A stretch of DNA of 64,000 nt from assembly GCF_008831285.2 (NCBI RefSeq), contig NW_022204968.1, positions 1 to 64,000 of the forward strand. Direction: 5' to 3'. A program made the translations under genes and the position numbers. Of this stretch, positions 35,641-47,065 are shown piece by piece; within the stretch, counting starts at the first letter, position 1, and every line of letters begins with the position of its first letter. The notes under the pieces were generated by a model. That model did not search any database. It saw only the letters and a program-made list of their open reading frames with translations, and had not been told where the DNA came from. The DNA comes from Nymphaea colorata (taxonomy: Eukaryota > Streptophyta > Magnoliopsida > Nymphaeales > Nymphaeaceae).

Positions 35641-37590
35641 ATGAAGATCAAGGAGAAAAAGGCCAAGGATTAGTTTTAGATCTCCAATAAAAATCGCATC
35701 AAGGAAATCAAACGATAACTCAAGTCCAACCTCAGAAGCGTAACGCACACACATATCCAGAATAGAACTCACTCAAAAATCTACTCGAATCACCATAAAA
35801 TTCAGATGACGAATAATACCAATAAAAACTGTAAGCTAATCACTATCCAGCGTCAACCGAGGCTCCGAGTGGTGGAGCAAGGTGAACCACCGCTTCTTTC
35901 GAGTGCTCCCCGAATAATAACTGGAAATGCTGAGAGAAAGAACCACCTCTGAGGAGTTGTTGAGTCTGAAGTACCCAGCTAAATAGCTCGGCCGGTATTT
36001 CGAGGAATAGATAACCTCGTTGAATCCCTTCCTGGGCAGTCCGTCCTTCCTGAAGGTGCTTTTCCGCAGGGAAGTGAAGTTGGACCGTTGGGAGCACTAC
36101 TAGTTGGTGACTTTTTCCTTCAAGGAGTACGATACCTGCGGAGAAGGCGGGACGGATGGCCGACCGCAACATCCACCTCTCCTCCTTTAGGTACCCCACG
36201 CAGGAGAAGGCCGACTGGAGCGGCATGGAACTCTAGCGGTTGGAGCTGGACATCATCGACGTGGAGGACAACCAGCAGGAGATCAAGAAGCTGCTGACCT
36301 TCGACGTGCTCACCGCCAACACCAAGGAGGAAGTCGACCAGGAAATCGACCTATGGGAACACGAGCTGGCGAGGATCAACGCAGGCAACCTGCTCAACTG
36401 GAGGGAAATGATGGATCGCATGGACAAGGAGCCGAAAGTGGCCAGCAACGAGGGGGAAATCGAGACCATCAAGAAGGAACTGCGGATGAACGAAGTCATG
36501 CTCTACTTCAAACGGGACACTCGGACAAGACCGAAGCCATGCTGGAGGAGGCACTGGAAGTGGCGATGATCAAGGAAATGAGTCTCTAGGAGAAGATGCG
36601 GAAGAAGCGAAGCACTCGCATGGAAAAACTGAAATGCCTGTTTGAGACAGACTGCAAGATCTGTTTCTGCACGGAAAGCGACGACAAGAACCAAGTCCTC
36701 TACTGCGACTCCTGCAATACCAGCTTCCACCAGGCCTGCTACGGGGTGGAGACCATCAAGGACGAGAAGTTCTTCTGCGAGGTCTGCAGGTTCATCAAGA
36801 AGCATACAGTCAACGATAAAGATGGCAACGCCAAGACTGTCAAAAAACCGGTCTGCCAGGTGTGCTCGAAATTGAATTTCCCCATGAGGCAGCTAAACGG
36901 CCACTTCTACCATATCACATGCCTGGTGCTGTTCGACTTGGGTATACCGAATTCTATTTAGTGGAGATAAAAAACTACCGGATCTAATTCAAGCCTGGCC
37001 TGACCTACGAGGCCATTCTGCAGCGAGTGGTATAGAATGAGATGGTTTCATCCTACTGTGCCTTCTGCCAGAAGGAGGCGGGGATGAAGTTCAGATGCGC
37101 GGTGCAGGGGTGCAGGCAGTTTTTCCACCCCATCTGCGCCTACCTCCACGGCGTCCATTTCGAACTGGTCCGGTCCTACCGCGCCCTCAACGTCACCCTC
37201 ACCTGCTCCCACCACCACCCCCACAGGGACACCCTCAACCAGATCTACCTGAGACGCTTCTTCTGCGACTACAAGGGAACTTCCAACCGCAACGATCTGG
37301 AGTTCGAGCAGGAGTACCGCAAGGAGATGCAGGAGAAGGCCAATACCCTGGCGATTAAGCTGAAGGAGGCAGCCAGGGGGGTGAAGCGCAGTGGGAAGAT
37401 CTGCAAGAGCTTCAAGTGCAGCCAAGTAAAGCACTCCAGGAGCGCCAACAAGGACAAGTCCGAACTCCCTCTCAGCGTCTCCAAAAAGGATAGCTCGGAG
37501 ATCTTCTCGAATCCCCTCCCTCCCAACAGCGAATCCGACATCACTGAGTCCCGCAGGCTGCTCCGCTTGATTTCCGACCGCAATTAGTGA
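35641..37590 (+). CDS. PHD + extended-PHD chromatin protein (JADE/BRPF-like)
   Basis: N-terminal charged region, then a PHD finger CKICFCTESDDKNQVLYCD, CNTSFHQACYGV, FFCEVCRF, and a zinc knuckle PVCQVCSK with HITC. The second, extended PHD shows YCAFCQKEAGMKFRCAVQGC, FFHPICAYLHGV and LTCSHH. The PHD-knuckle-ePHD cassette is that of JADE, BRPF and AF10, histone-binding scaffolds of acetyltransferase complexes. A 20-nt intron at 36942-36961 lies exactly between the two fingers; two more lie in the first 200 bases. The C-terminus is basic. No EPL1-like domain was noticed. Confidence 0.88.
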
Positions 37591-38046
37591 TTTTAATGTC
37601 TATAACTAATCCCAATGCGGTTCCGCCTGATCTTGCCGAAAGTTAAGCTGCAATAAAATTTGTTTAATGGGAGTATTTGCAGATTTTTTGAGAAGGGGAA
37701 AGGACTAGGGGCAAAAACGTGCTTTTTTTAGGTTTATGGCGCTAAAATGGTAAAAAATAATAAATAATATGGGCATGAAGAGGTGGGCGCATATGATTTG
37801 CCATAAAGAATAAGTCCCAAGCAAAAGAATCCGTATTTATGCAAATGAGTCAGAAATGATTCGGAGGCGAATGCTACCGAAATCGTTCATTTTTCATGAC
37901 TATCAAAAAGGGACATGAAAAAAGGGCAAAGTTCCCAGATGATTGTCAAACTTGGCAAATGAGCAGATTTCCGCTTCACTTTCATACTGTTATATTTCTG
38001 AGAAGGAGGGGGGAAGATATTATAATTTTATTGAAAGCATTCCAGC
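37591..38046. other. Intergenic, no gene seen
   Basis: AT-rich, with poly-A and poly-T runs; no supported gene. Confidence 0.55.
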
Positions 38047-38250
38047 ATGCAGCTAAACTAAGATCTAATCAAAGCCCACCTGCAAACCAACGCCCTCCGC
38101 ATCGTCAGCATCGATAAAGTCAACGTCTCGGTAAAAATGGTGACAAATATGAAGTTGTGGCAGGAACTGAAGGCAAATTTTTCTTCCTTAAAACCGGCCA
38201 TCCAAGTGGGACGATAGATCATAGTCTAGGCCTAAAGGAACTGCCAGTGA
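38047..38250 (+). CDS. Possible small protein
   Basis: A 67-codon frame, MQLN-TAA-DLIKAHLQTN to NCQ-TGA, with an amphipathic, protein-like composition (KLWQELKANFSSLKPAIQVG). Without homology it may be real or a chance frame. The next 450 bases are AT-rich with no gene. Confidence 0.3.
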
Positions 38251-38704
38251 TTTGCTTACTTTGTTATTTTGGTGGAAGAATGCAGGTTAATGATGAATGT
38301 GATTTTATTTTTTTTGGAATGTTGGTGCGTAATATATGCTGCGTGAGGGGTTTTCCCATACAAAGATAGAATTACTCGAAAATATGATATTAAAAACAAG
38401 TCAAATCACTTATACTATTGGATATAGTGGCCCAGCATTCCAAAAAGAGCTTTTTTGGACCTCTTATGAAAAAGAAATTAAGTTTCACATGGGAGAAAAT
38501 ATTCAAATAATTTTTGATTCGGAGACCAATTGAAATTAATATCAAGGATTGCTCATGGGTAGATTGGCCGGTAGCCATGAAACTTAAATTTGGCGTTTTG
38601 TTTTTGCATATTTATAATATAATCAACGGATAATCATGACCAGCATATGGCATAATAAATAAAACTGCATTCAAGCATCAAACTCTCATAGGCCTGCCTC
38701 ACTG
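38251..38704. other. Intergenic, no gene seen
   Basis: AT-rich spacer; short frames only. Confidence 0.5.
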
Positions 38705-39950
38705 ATGGATAAAAATAGAGGAGAAACAGAAAATAGGAGGAATGATATGCTTGAGTAAGGGATTGGATCATTGGATATTTGTGATGTGGTGAGGAGACAA
38801 TTAACCAATCAGCAGAACAAGAATAAGGCCCTGTATAATCAGATCGTGGGCAAGAATCATCTGTTCGATTATCGGTTGTTAAGCAAGAGGGGATAGGCTA
38901 CCCACTTGCATATGTTGGTTAGATAGCATGAGGCACTGCTGCAGGAGGAAGCTTTTCTTCTCAAATAACTAGCCAAAATAGAATGTGATGAACGGTTGAT
39001 GCATCCTCACAACGATCCGTTCTCCTTCTTGGTGGATGTCTGGGAAAGGGATGATGAGGAACCCCAAGATATAGAAGATAGGATTGATCGAATGAATAAG
39101 AATGTTAGCTTCTTAAAGACAAACGTGAAGGGAGTCACCAAGAAACTCTCTAACGACCATCTACTCTTCTCCAAAAATATTATCTTGAACAGTTAATAAT
39201 ATCGATAATTAAGTCTAAAATATACGCATTCTATAGCATAAGTACAAAGGATGTCTGAAGAGAATAAGTAAAATACTATCCTTTATTAATAAAAGATTGG
39301 CAATCTAACCAAACACAACTAAAAACTATTCAAATAAAATAAGGAATTGCTGTAAAGGCTGCACTTCTACGAGGATAAATCAAAGGAACTCCTCTCGAAG
39401 ATTGCGGAACTCACGCAAAGTATCAACGAACAGCAAAGGAAAGTTATGAAGCCACTCATGGCTTTGCCAAAAGATACTAGTCTGAAGAAAGATAGGCATC
39501 CAATAGGCCTATCTTTGAAATTAATATCAAAATTAACAGTTCATCAACACAACAGAAGAGCAGTGTACTCAGGAATGCACATCCTATCACGATTGGCAAG
39601 TCCTTGCAAGAAATAATAGACTTCATAGAAGATAAGAGCAAAATATAGTCCTAATAATGCTTTCGATGGCTCACTCATCAGTCATATCGGAAATCTCCTT
39701 TGAAAGTATCTCAAACCCAGCAGAAGATAAGTAAAACAGCCTTTCTGATGTTTTGAATGATCTAAATGCTCAATAAGAACGTCTTCTCCCTTGCACTTCC
39801 ACAAAGAAGCACAAAAACGCCAAAAATAGAGAGCTCTTATTCAGCAACTGCAAGTAAAGAGCCAACCTGTTCAACAATAATATTTCTAAAGTAAGCAACC
39901 AGTCAGATCTAAAGGAATAGGCATCGCTGAGGTTCATTCGTAGGAAATGA
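38705..39950 (+). CDS. Long coiled-coil protein, very rich in reassigned codons
   Basis: MDKNRGETENRRNDMLE starts about 410 residues. A central coiled coil (KLFK-TAA-NKELL-TAA-RLHFYEDKSKELL) carries more than a dozen TAA codons in about 60 residues. Read as Glu they give alternating-charge heptads; read as Lys the segment would be almost purely basic. The C-terminal half (PIFEINIKINSSS, ITIGKSLQEIIDFIED) needs a -1 break and one more later. No family recognised; likely structural. Confidence 0.65.
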
Positions 39951-40013
39951 TAATCATCTTATTATGAGTTTATTAATCAATAAGTATAGATTAAAAAAAG
40001 TATGCATTTGTTA

Positions 40014-41617
40014 TCAATCCATCAGATTCTACAATCTGGAGTAAGTTTATCGACGCCGAACCATGTGGTCATTAGTTCTCTGCTCGTTTAATCGCACTTG
40101 GTGATTGTTGAGGCCTGTGTTGGAGTTGTAATAGTAGGTAAGTTCGGGAAGATATCCCACTCTCTCGTGAGCTTGCTAGAGGATGGGAATGCAAATTGCT
40201 ACGTCGTTTGCAGCTCTCAGATACTCTCCGTTGGCGTCCTTCAGTCCTCTTCCTTTATGTTCACGAAGAGCTTGGTATAGAAGGCTCTTAAGTGACTGGT
40301 TATAAAGGGATATTTGCGATAAGTGTTTTACTTTATAGTGGAGGGAGGGAAAGGCCGCGAGAAGCCAACTCCAGCAGTGGTCGTGAAGAAGTTGGAATAT
40401 ACAAACCACAGTTCTTTTCGGTGAAGACTGCATTGAAAAGCTTTAAGACTTGCTTTCCTAACAGCTCATCATCTCCATCCACAATCATGAATATTTCTTC
40501 AGGCTTGCAAAACTCTTTAGCAGCTCTGCGCAGATTAGGCATGGCTCTAACCTGCAAGCTATTGGTGATGAGCTGATACCTATCTGAGCCTACTTTCTTA
40601 TGCGATTCTAGGTATTCTTTGATCAATGTTCCAGTCTTATCAGTTGAAGCATCGTCAATGATGACAATGTGATAGTTAGTATAGTCCTGCATCACAATCG
40701 ACTTGATGTTGTTGAGGTACCTGCTATTCTCTGCATTGTTGTAGGTGGGAACAACGATGCAGAATGGTTTTTCTTCATATTTGCTAATTGAATATCTCTA
40801 TTAGTAGAAAATCTTTTCCTCTAGAGCCACACTGTCAAATTATTAGATTTCTGCATCGACGAGAGATCTCATCTTGCCGGCTAGGGAGAGTTGGGTGTTT
40901 GAAATGCTGGCAAAGGAGCCCTCAAAGTCATAGTCATTTGCGGGTGGGACGTCGTTGAAAGGCTAAATGGTTGGATGGATATCTTTGTAGTCATCTTTTC
41001 TGTTGGATTGGCCGAACGATTGGAAGGAAGCGTCTGAGTTGAAGTTTGGTCTTGGAGTCACCACGTTATATTGTTCTGCATATTCGTAGCTTTGAAGACG
41101 AAAGTAAGGCTGGGAATTTTGAGGCTGAATGGTGGTCTCTGCTGTTTGAGAATTTTAGTTGAGTATGGGAATGATTGATGGATTTTCAATGGCTTCCACA
41201 GTCTCTCCGACGGGGATATAAGGGCGGCTGCATTTTGAGGAACCATGTAGCTAATTTATTGACCATCTCTCTTATGCAGTTCTTCCTTCCTATTTTTTCT
41301 ACTTGATATTTAATTCTGATGTTGAGCCTAATTAGCTTTAAGGTTTATTCTCGATTATTCATTATTTTAGTCATTACCTGTGAGTTTATTGGCAGTGTTC
41401 TTTTCCTGGAGATGGGTAGCTTGGTTGCTGTTGGCTTGTGGAGTTTCATCAACAAAGGTATAGGAATGCCTGAGTTTTTATATGTTTTGGGAGAATCTCT
41501 ATCTTTTTTGGGAGGAACCCACCATCTGTGATACCAACTGCGTTGCGAATAGGCCGATGAGGGTGATAAGGATGACAAAGTATGCCCATTTGGAGCAATT
41601 TCTCATCCATTGCCTCA
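40014..41617 (-). CDS. Family-2 glycosyltransferase, type II membrane (copy A)
   Basis: Short cytosolic tail MRQWMRNCSK, one TM (AYFVILITLIGLFATQLVS), an Asn/Gln/Ser-rich stem, then a GT2 domain. The domain shows FCIVVPTYNNAENSRYLNNI, HIVIIDDASTDKTGTLI, and MIVDGDDEL with the DXD metal site. A C-terminal half with GLNNHQVRLNEQRTND follows. It adds sugars in the Golgi/ER lumen; donor unknown. It is about 50-60% like copy B just upstream, read by eye. The frame break at TGA 40241-40243 falls where the paralogue has Leu. Confidence 0.88.
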
Positions 41618-42054
41618 TTCTATTCCCTCCTACACTTATATCCTTTTCACGCTTAATCTCTTACTCCAAGCAACAATCATTGATTCTCCTTTCCTCCTGG
41701 GTTCTTTCAGCTTGGAGGTTATTTTTTTCTTCATTTTCAGCATCCTCAGCAAATATTTTCTTCATTTTATGGGAATCCATGGCCGGCTGCTTTCTTTCCT
41801 TCGATTCTGTGTTTAAAATTGATTATAGCTAATTAAAATCGCTTGTTTTAAACATTATCTGAAAATAGCTTACGAGAGCACGAACCTACGGAGGTATTCA
41901 AAACTCTGGGAACGTTAGGAACCTGGTGGTCGGGTATAAAATTCAAAGAATGTATCAAAAAATGGTGGAAATTTGAATTTCTGTAGTTTATTGACTAACA
42001 GGATTTGCCTAATACTAAGCGCATCATCTCAATTCATAAAAAAGTCATCAGATA
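41618..42054. other. Spacer between tandem glycosyltransferases
   Basis: AT-rich, no gene. It separates the end of copy B (42055) from the start of copy A on the same strand. Confidence 0.55.
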
Positions 42055-43467
42055 TCACTCGTTGGCGAATAGGTCCCTCACCTCTTGGTATCTGGGATAA
42101 GTCCTCACTTTTTTATCGTTGGTCCTCTGTTCCCTCAGTCTCAACGCATGGTTGTTCAGGCCGTATTGGAGTTATAGAAATAGGTAAGCTACGGCACGTA
42201 GGCTACTTTCTAATGAGCTTGCTCAAGGATAGGAATGCAAATAGCGACATCGTTTGCAGCCTTGAAGTACTCGCCCTTTCGTCCATAAGGTCCTCCTCCT
42301 TGATGTTGAGGAAAAGCTGAGTGTAGAAGGCGCGAAGATGGCTGGTGACGAAGGGGTACCTTCTGTATGCGTTTTCGTTGATGACTCGCTGCGTGAATGA
42401 TCGGGAGTAGCCGGCTCTTCCTGTTATGCTGACAAAGTTTGTGTACATGAAGTATAGACCCCGCTACTGGAAGTTAGCATTGAAAAGCTTGAGGACTTGC
42501 CTGCCGATGAGCTCATCATCACCATCGACGATCATGAAGATGTCATTGGGCTTGCAGTAGTTCTTAGCAGCAAACCTAAGGTTGTGCATGGCTCTCATTT
42601 GCTCGGCATTCCTGATGACTTCGTACCGTTATTCGGGGAGGACGTCTTGGGTTCTGAGGAAGCTGAGGATGAGTGATCCTGTCTCATCGGTGGAGGCATC
42701 GTCGATGACTACTATGTGGTAGTTGGTGTAATTCTGCATGACGATGGATCGAATGTTGTTGAGGTAGCGATCGTTCTTGGCGTTGTTGTAGGTGGAATGA
42801 CGATGCAGAAGGGCAGCTCAGAGTATGTGCCTATCTTGTACTTTTACTCGTAGTAGGCCACCTATTCATTTGAGATATCGTTTGATTAGTTGAATGGCAA
42901 ATGGACTAGAGTTTTGCGAAGACGGGCCTTGTTGAGTTGAATTTGAGTTATGCCGCTGCCCGCCACGCTGGAATAGATGGGCCTGCGACTGTTGGGTTTA
43001 TTCATCGGTCTTGGAGTAGCCTTGGCTGCTCTTTGGGTGCTACTTTTACCAGTTTATCTATGTTAAGTCTGCTATTTCACAGTTTTGGATGTTTGTATAT
43101 CTTTTGCTGTTGTGCTTTTGCTGGCCTGTGCAGTTTATTTGGGTAAAAATTCTTACTTTTGTTCATCTTTGGACGGGAACAACTCGGGGTATTACCTTTG
43201 AAGAAATTATTCCTTGGTTTCTTCCTTTTCGTTCCTGTAATTTTTAAATCTAAGGCCGCCAGGTATGACTTTTTATTTTTATGTGCTTTAACTTTATCTT
43301 TTAAGTTCCTCTAAATTCTTTAGAAATTTATCGGTATTTTTGAATTTTACCTTCTGCTCCACGAAGATTTCCCTGCAGATATATACAACCAATGCCAGAA
43401 GAATGACCAAATATATGGTCCTGTGGCAATTGTCGCCTTGCTATAGGCGTTTTTCTTTTTTATCCAT
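42055..43467 (-). CDS. Family-2 glycosyltransferase, type II membrane (copy B)
   Basis: MDKKEKRL-TAG-QGDNCHRT leads to a TM (IYLVILLALVVYICREIF), a stem with many TAA/TAG, and the same GT2 domain as copy A. Shared blocks are FCIVIPTYNN, YTNYHIVVxDDAST, IFMIVDGDDELIGRQVLKLF and the C-terminal SNTA-LNNHALRLREQRTND. In aligned columns its TAG meets GAA/GAG of copy A, and copy A's TAG and TAA meet its GAG/GAA. One missing base lies in the PTY motif and one at TGA 42156-42158. Tandem duplication is clear. Confidence 0.88.
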
Positions 43468-43799
43468 AAAACGTTGATCATTTCTTTCAGATCCTGAGGT
43501 TTTGATGGTTTCGTCATGATGCAATTTTTCCTATTCTTCCTGGGTAGCGTTCTGGATCATCGTCGAGGAATATTAACTTTGGGTGTTTGGGTGCGCTTCC
43601 ATGCAGCTGAAATTAATAACCAATATTTCTATAACTATTTAAACGTGTCAGGATAAAAACAAAGATGCCGTTTCACACGGGGCAATCCAAAAGGAAATTA
43701 CATAAAAATGAATGAAGGGGTGATATTGGATTTATATTGGGAATGGTAAGATTTAAGGAAAAATGTAAATGATTTTGTAGTCTTTCTTAGAGGATTGGT
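43468..43799. other. Intergenic, no gene seen
   Basis: AT-rich spacer between copy B and the carboxypeptidase gene. Confidence 0.5.
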
Positions 43800-46417
43800 T
43801 CATGAGTTTTGGTGACTGTTGACGATGAGAATCCTCCTTCCGAGCTCACTGTGCTTCATCTTCATCAATCTTTCCTTCATCTACTGCAAGGAAAGCCGGT
43901 CAAGGTCGCAAAGGTTCACCACATTCTTCTTAGAACTGCGTGCCTTGCGCTACTCCCACTTTATCTTCGGCAGAATAGCATTAGCGTCTTATATTTCGGG
44001 TGTTTTTCTGCATTACTCGGTACGCATGCGTTGCTTTTGGTCGTTACGGGTGACAGCTGTGCTCCATTGCCCTTGGTGTCCTTCTTTTCCTTTACAGGTA
44101 AGAATTGTTGTCCCTCTTTCTAACCAATCGCTAAAATAAGGAGCCTTAGAGCTACTAAGCTTCTTTGGTGAGCATCATTACTAACTTTTGCTAAAATTGC
44201 CTTCTTATTGGCGAATTCTAATCCTCATTTTCACTGTCGGAATCATAACCTTCGTCCTTTCTGTGGTTTCTCACTTATTCGCCCATTTTGATCAAAATTT
44301 CCTTCAGCGGCATGATTATCTTCTACTTTTGATCAGTTTAACTCAACATATTGCCAAAGTCGATGACGCTAGAGAGGATATCTTCACCCATTTTCAGGAT
44401 ATCTCTTTAGTTGATTCTTTTTCCTCTATATAGCCGAATGAGCTTTATATTGTATAGCTATAGGGAAAACCAACTTGTTGAAGAAGATGTAGCGGGAGCA
44501 TCCTTTCTTATATGGTTATAGATTGTAGCTACATTGACTTAGCTAAAAGTTTGGATTCCGCTTGCTGATGAGATAGGGTAAGACTTTGGACAAATCATAG
44601 AGTTATGAGCTTTTGTGATGAGGGGCCATAGGAAAAAACATTTTATTAGGAAGAATGGCCATGAAAATCTATGAAAATTTTGATTTTTTTAGCATGCTAT
44701 TTTTTCTTTCTCTTGAAATACGATGTGATTCCCTTCAACTAAGGGAAAAGATGATACCTGTTGGTTTCTTCATCGATATACCAGTGGCGGTTGAAGTCAA
44801 ACCCCTGCAAGCCTGTCCTATTGTTTCCCAAAATACTCCATCGATGTTGACCATGGGTATAAGGATCCAGGTGAAATTGTTTAGCGACTCTAGGAGTCTG
44901 TTTACGAATCCCTCCATGAGCCATGAGCCTACGCTTTATCCGGGATGTTGGCGAGCCATAGCCACCACGATCACATTGCTATTTGCATTCTCATTCACCA
45001 AAAAGGCCTCTATCTTGTTTCCCAAGACAGTCCTCGAGATCTATGCGCGATGGAAGGGGACAGATTTGTATATCTTGGAGTATCTACTGTAGGGATAGGC
45101 GGTTGACTGCTAAACTACACTTCATCATTGGCAATATCAAAGGAATATTCGAAGGAAAGTTAAAAAGTTGCGGCTAGCTTTCTTCCTAAGCCTGTCCGTA
45201 GGTAACTTCCCTATATCTGCTCGTAAAACCTATGCTGTTTGGCCGCAGACCGATGGTAGGGTTTTAAGCCATCGGTATAACTCATTTTCTTTTTGAGTAA
45301 ATTCTTGATGGTGATGGTGACGTTGGCGATCCTTTTATTTCTAACCTTGAAGTAAAACCACTGGAAGTGAGTCATGGTATTGGTGTCAGGTTTGAGATAG
45401 AGTTCATAGCTGTTATTGCGGTAGATCACATACTGCAGGTTTGCACTCTCGAAGGCGGAATCGAATGCCAGGGTGTTGTTGATGAGGATGCCGTTGGGAC
45501 GGTAGATGGGAGCGGGGTGGGTTGCTGCGAATTGCTTGAGCAGATACTATTGCAGATCGTTATTTATGTAGGCATCGGGAGCGATGGTGGGCTTGGCCAC
45601 TGGTTTGAGCTTGAGCGGATTGTGGTAGGCCCTGTGGTGGGACTCCTTGAAGCTCAGACAGGGCGAATAACTGTATTCCATGTACTCGGTAGGAGATTAC
45701 TATGCGAAGCCTTCCTCCTCGTTCATTTGCAGCATTATAATCACCTCATGCCGTGCGTTTGCAGTTATTCCTTATAAAAACAGTCACGGATCGAACGGAA
45801 GACCTTTTGTGAGGGGAAATGGGAAAAAGAGTATCAAAGATCAAGGTGGTTGGAGTATGCCCTTTCGCCTTTGTGTTCAGGTAGAATTTCATGAAATCTT
45901 TGTTGAGAGCAACCTCGCGAATGAACTGCATAAGACCACGCTTCTTCGCGCATTCCTCGTTCATCAGTCGCCTCGCTTTCCCCCTTAGAACTCGATGAGT
46001 GACAACTGGCTCGCCCATTTGGACAGTAGAGACTTTACGCTCAAGAGAAGCTGTATCGATGGTATGCTTTCCTCTCTCGGTAACTGTACGCTTTTGCCTG
46101 TGAGTGGTGACTTTGACTTCAGAACCATTCCACCGTTCAGAGCTCCATATCTTGATTTAGAAGAAGGCTGCGTGACAGGAGCAGCTTATGTGAAGTCAAG
46201 GCTTTGGTGGGACATCTTGAGGACTCCTTTTGACTTTTTGGTGGAGTTGTGCAGTGGCTAGGTGACTCTGGGCAAGCGCAGGAAGGTGCGTTTGTGGAGG
46301 TGAGCATTATTGGGAGCGATGAACTGTTTCCTTCGTCGATATCGTCCTGGTCGAGATAGCTGAGGCCGCGCACCCAGGACCAAGCTCAATAAAAGTTTTA
46401 TTATCGTTTTGATTCAT
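43800..46417 (-). CDS. Cytosolic carboxypeptidase (CCP/AGBL, tubulin deglutamylase type)
   Basis: N-domain MTHFQWFYFKVRNKR and SYTDGLKPYHRSA are CCP hallmarks. The M14 catalytic domain has ARQHPG-TAA-SVGSW (zinc ligands His and Glu), LIPMVNIDGV and RTGLQGFDFNRHW. DFHGHSS gives the third ligand, and SYTI-TAA-SSFG holds the general-base Glu. Both catalytic glutamates are TAA (44936-44938 and 44445-44447), so the enzyme is active only if TAA is Glu. A C-terminal extension of about 200 residues is acidic, then basic. CCPs trim glutamate chains from tubulin in cilia. Several frame breaks. Confidence 0.9.
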
Positions 46418-46547
46418 TCATTATAATCCCATCTTTGTCCGATCCCCGCAGACAACTTTCCCTTTATATCTCCAGCATTGCCCCATATTTCAAAATTACA
46501 CTTCATGGCCAATTTGAATGAATGATAGTCACATGATGATTGATTTA

Positions 46548-46915
46548 TCAATTTTCGTCCTCGCTGGAGCGAGGGTATTTGCCAGTATGTAAGTTTTCTC
46601 CACTTTTGAGTTCCTTTTCTCCGTGGGCGTAGGAGCACTGATCGCGATATTTGCAATATCCTTTTTCCATGTAATTCTTGCACAGTTTGGTTTTATACTT
46701 GGTCTTTATCTGATCCTCGGAGTGTCTGAATTCGCAGGTGTCTCCCTTCCTGCACTAGTTCTTGAGGAAGTAGCGGCAGACCCCTCGCGTTCCAGTTTGA
46801 AGAATTCCTCCATTTCGGACTATTGGCAGATGTTGATGGTGAAGGAGGGCTTGGCGGAGGAGGTGAGGATGGAGTTGAGGGCGATTTCGACCTCTTTGGA
46901 TAGAGTGCTCTTCAT
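46548..46915 (-). CDS. Tandem CCCH zinc-finger RNA-binding protein
   Basis: About 122 residues. Finger one is VCRYFLKN-TAG-CRKGDTCEFRH. Finger two is KLCKNYMEKGYCKYRDQCSYAHGEKEL, written here with its CX8CX5CX3H spacing kept. The YKTKLCKN lead-in and AHGExEL end are those of the TTP/ZFP36 family, which binds AU-rich mRNA. The N-terminus is a short helical region. One frame break lies just before finger one. Confidence 0.9.
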
Positions 46916-47065
46916 GGTGACGATTAATTATTATCACAATGCATCTATTGCTTTATTCATAGAAATGAATGCCATTTTGGCAAGCAAGCGCAGCAAGGAA
47001 GGATGGAATAAGTAATAATAGTATTATGATTGATAGGGATGGGATAAACACACAGATTCAAAATA

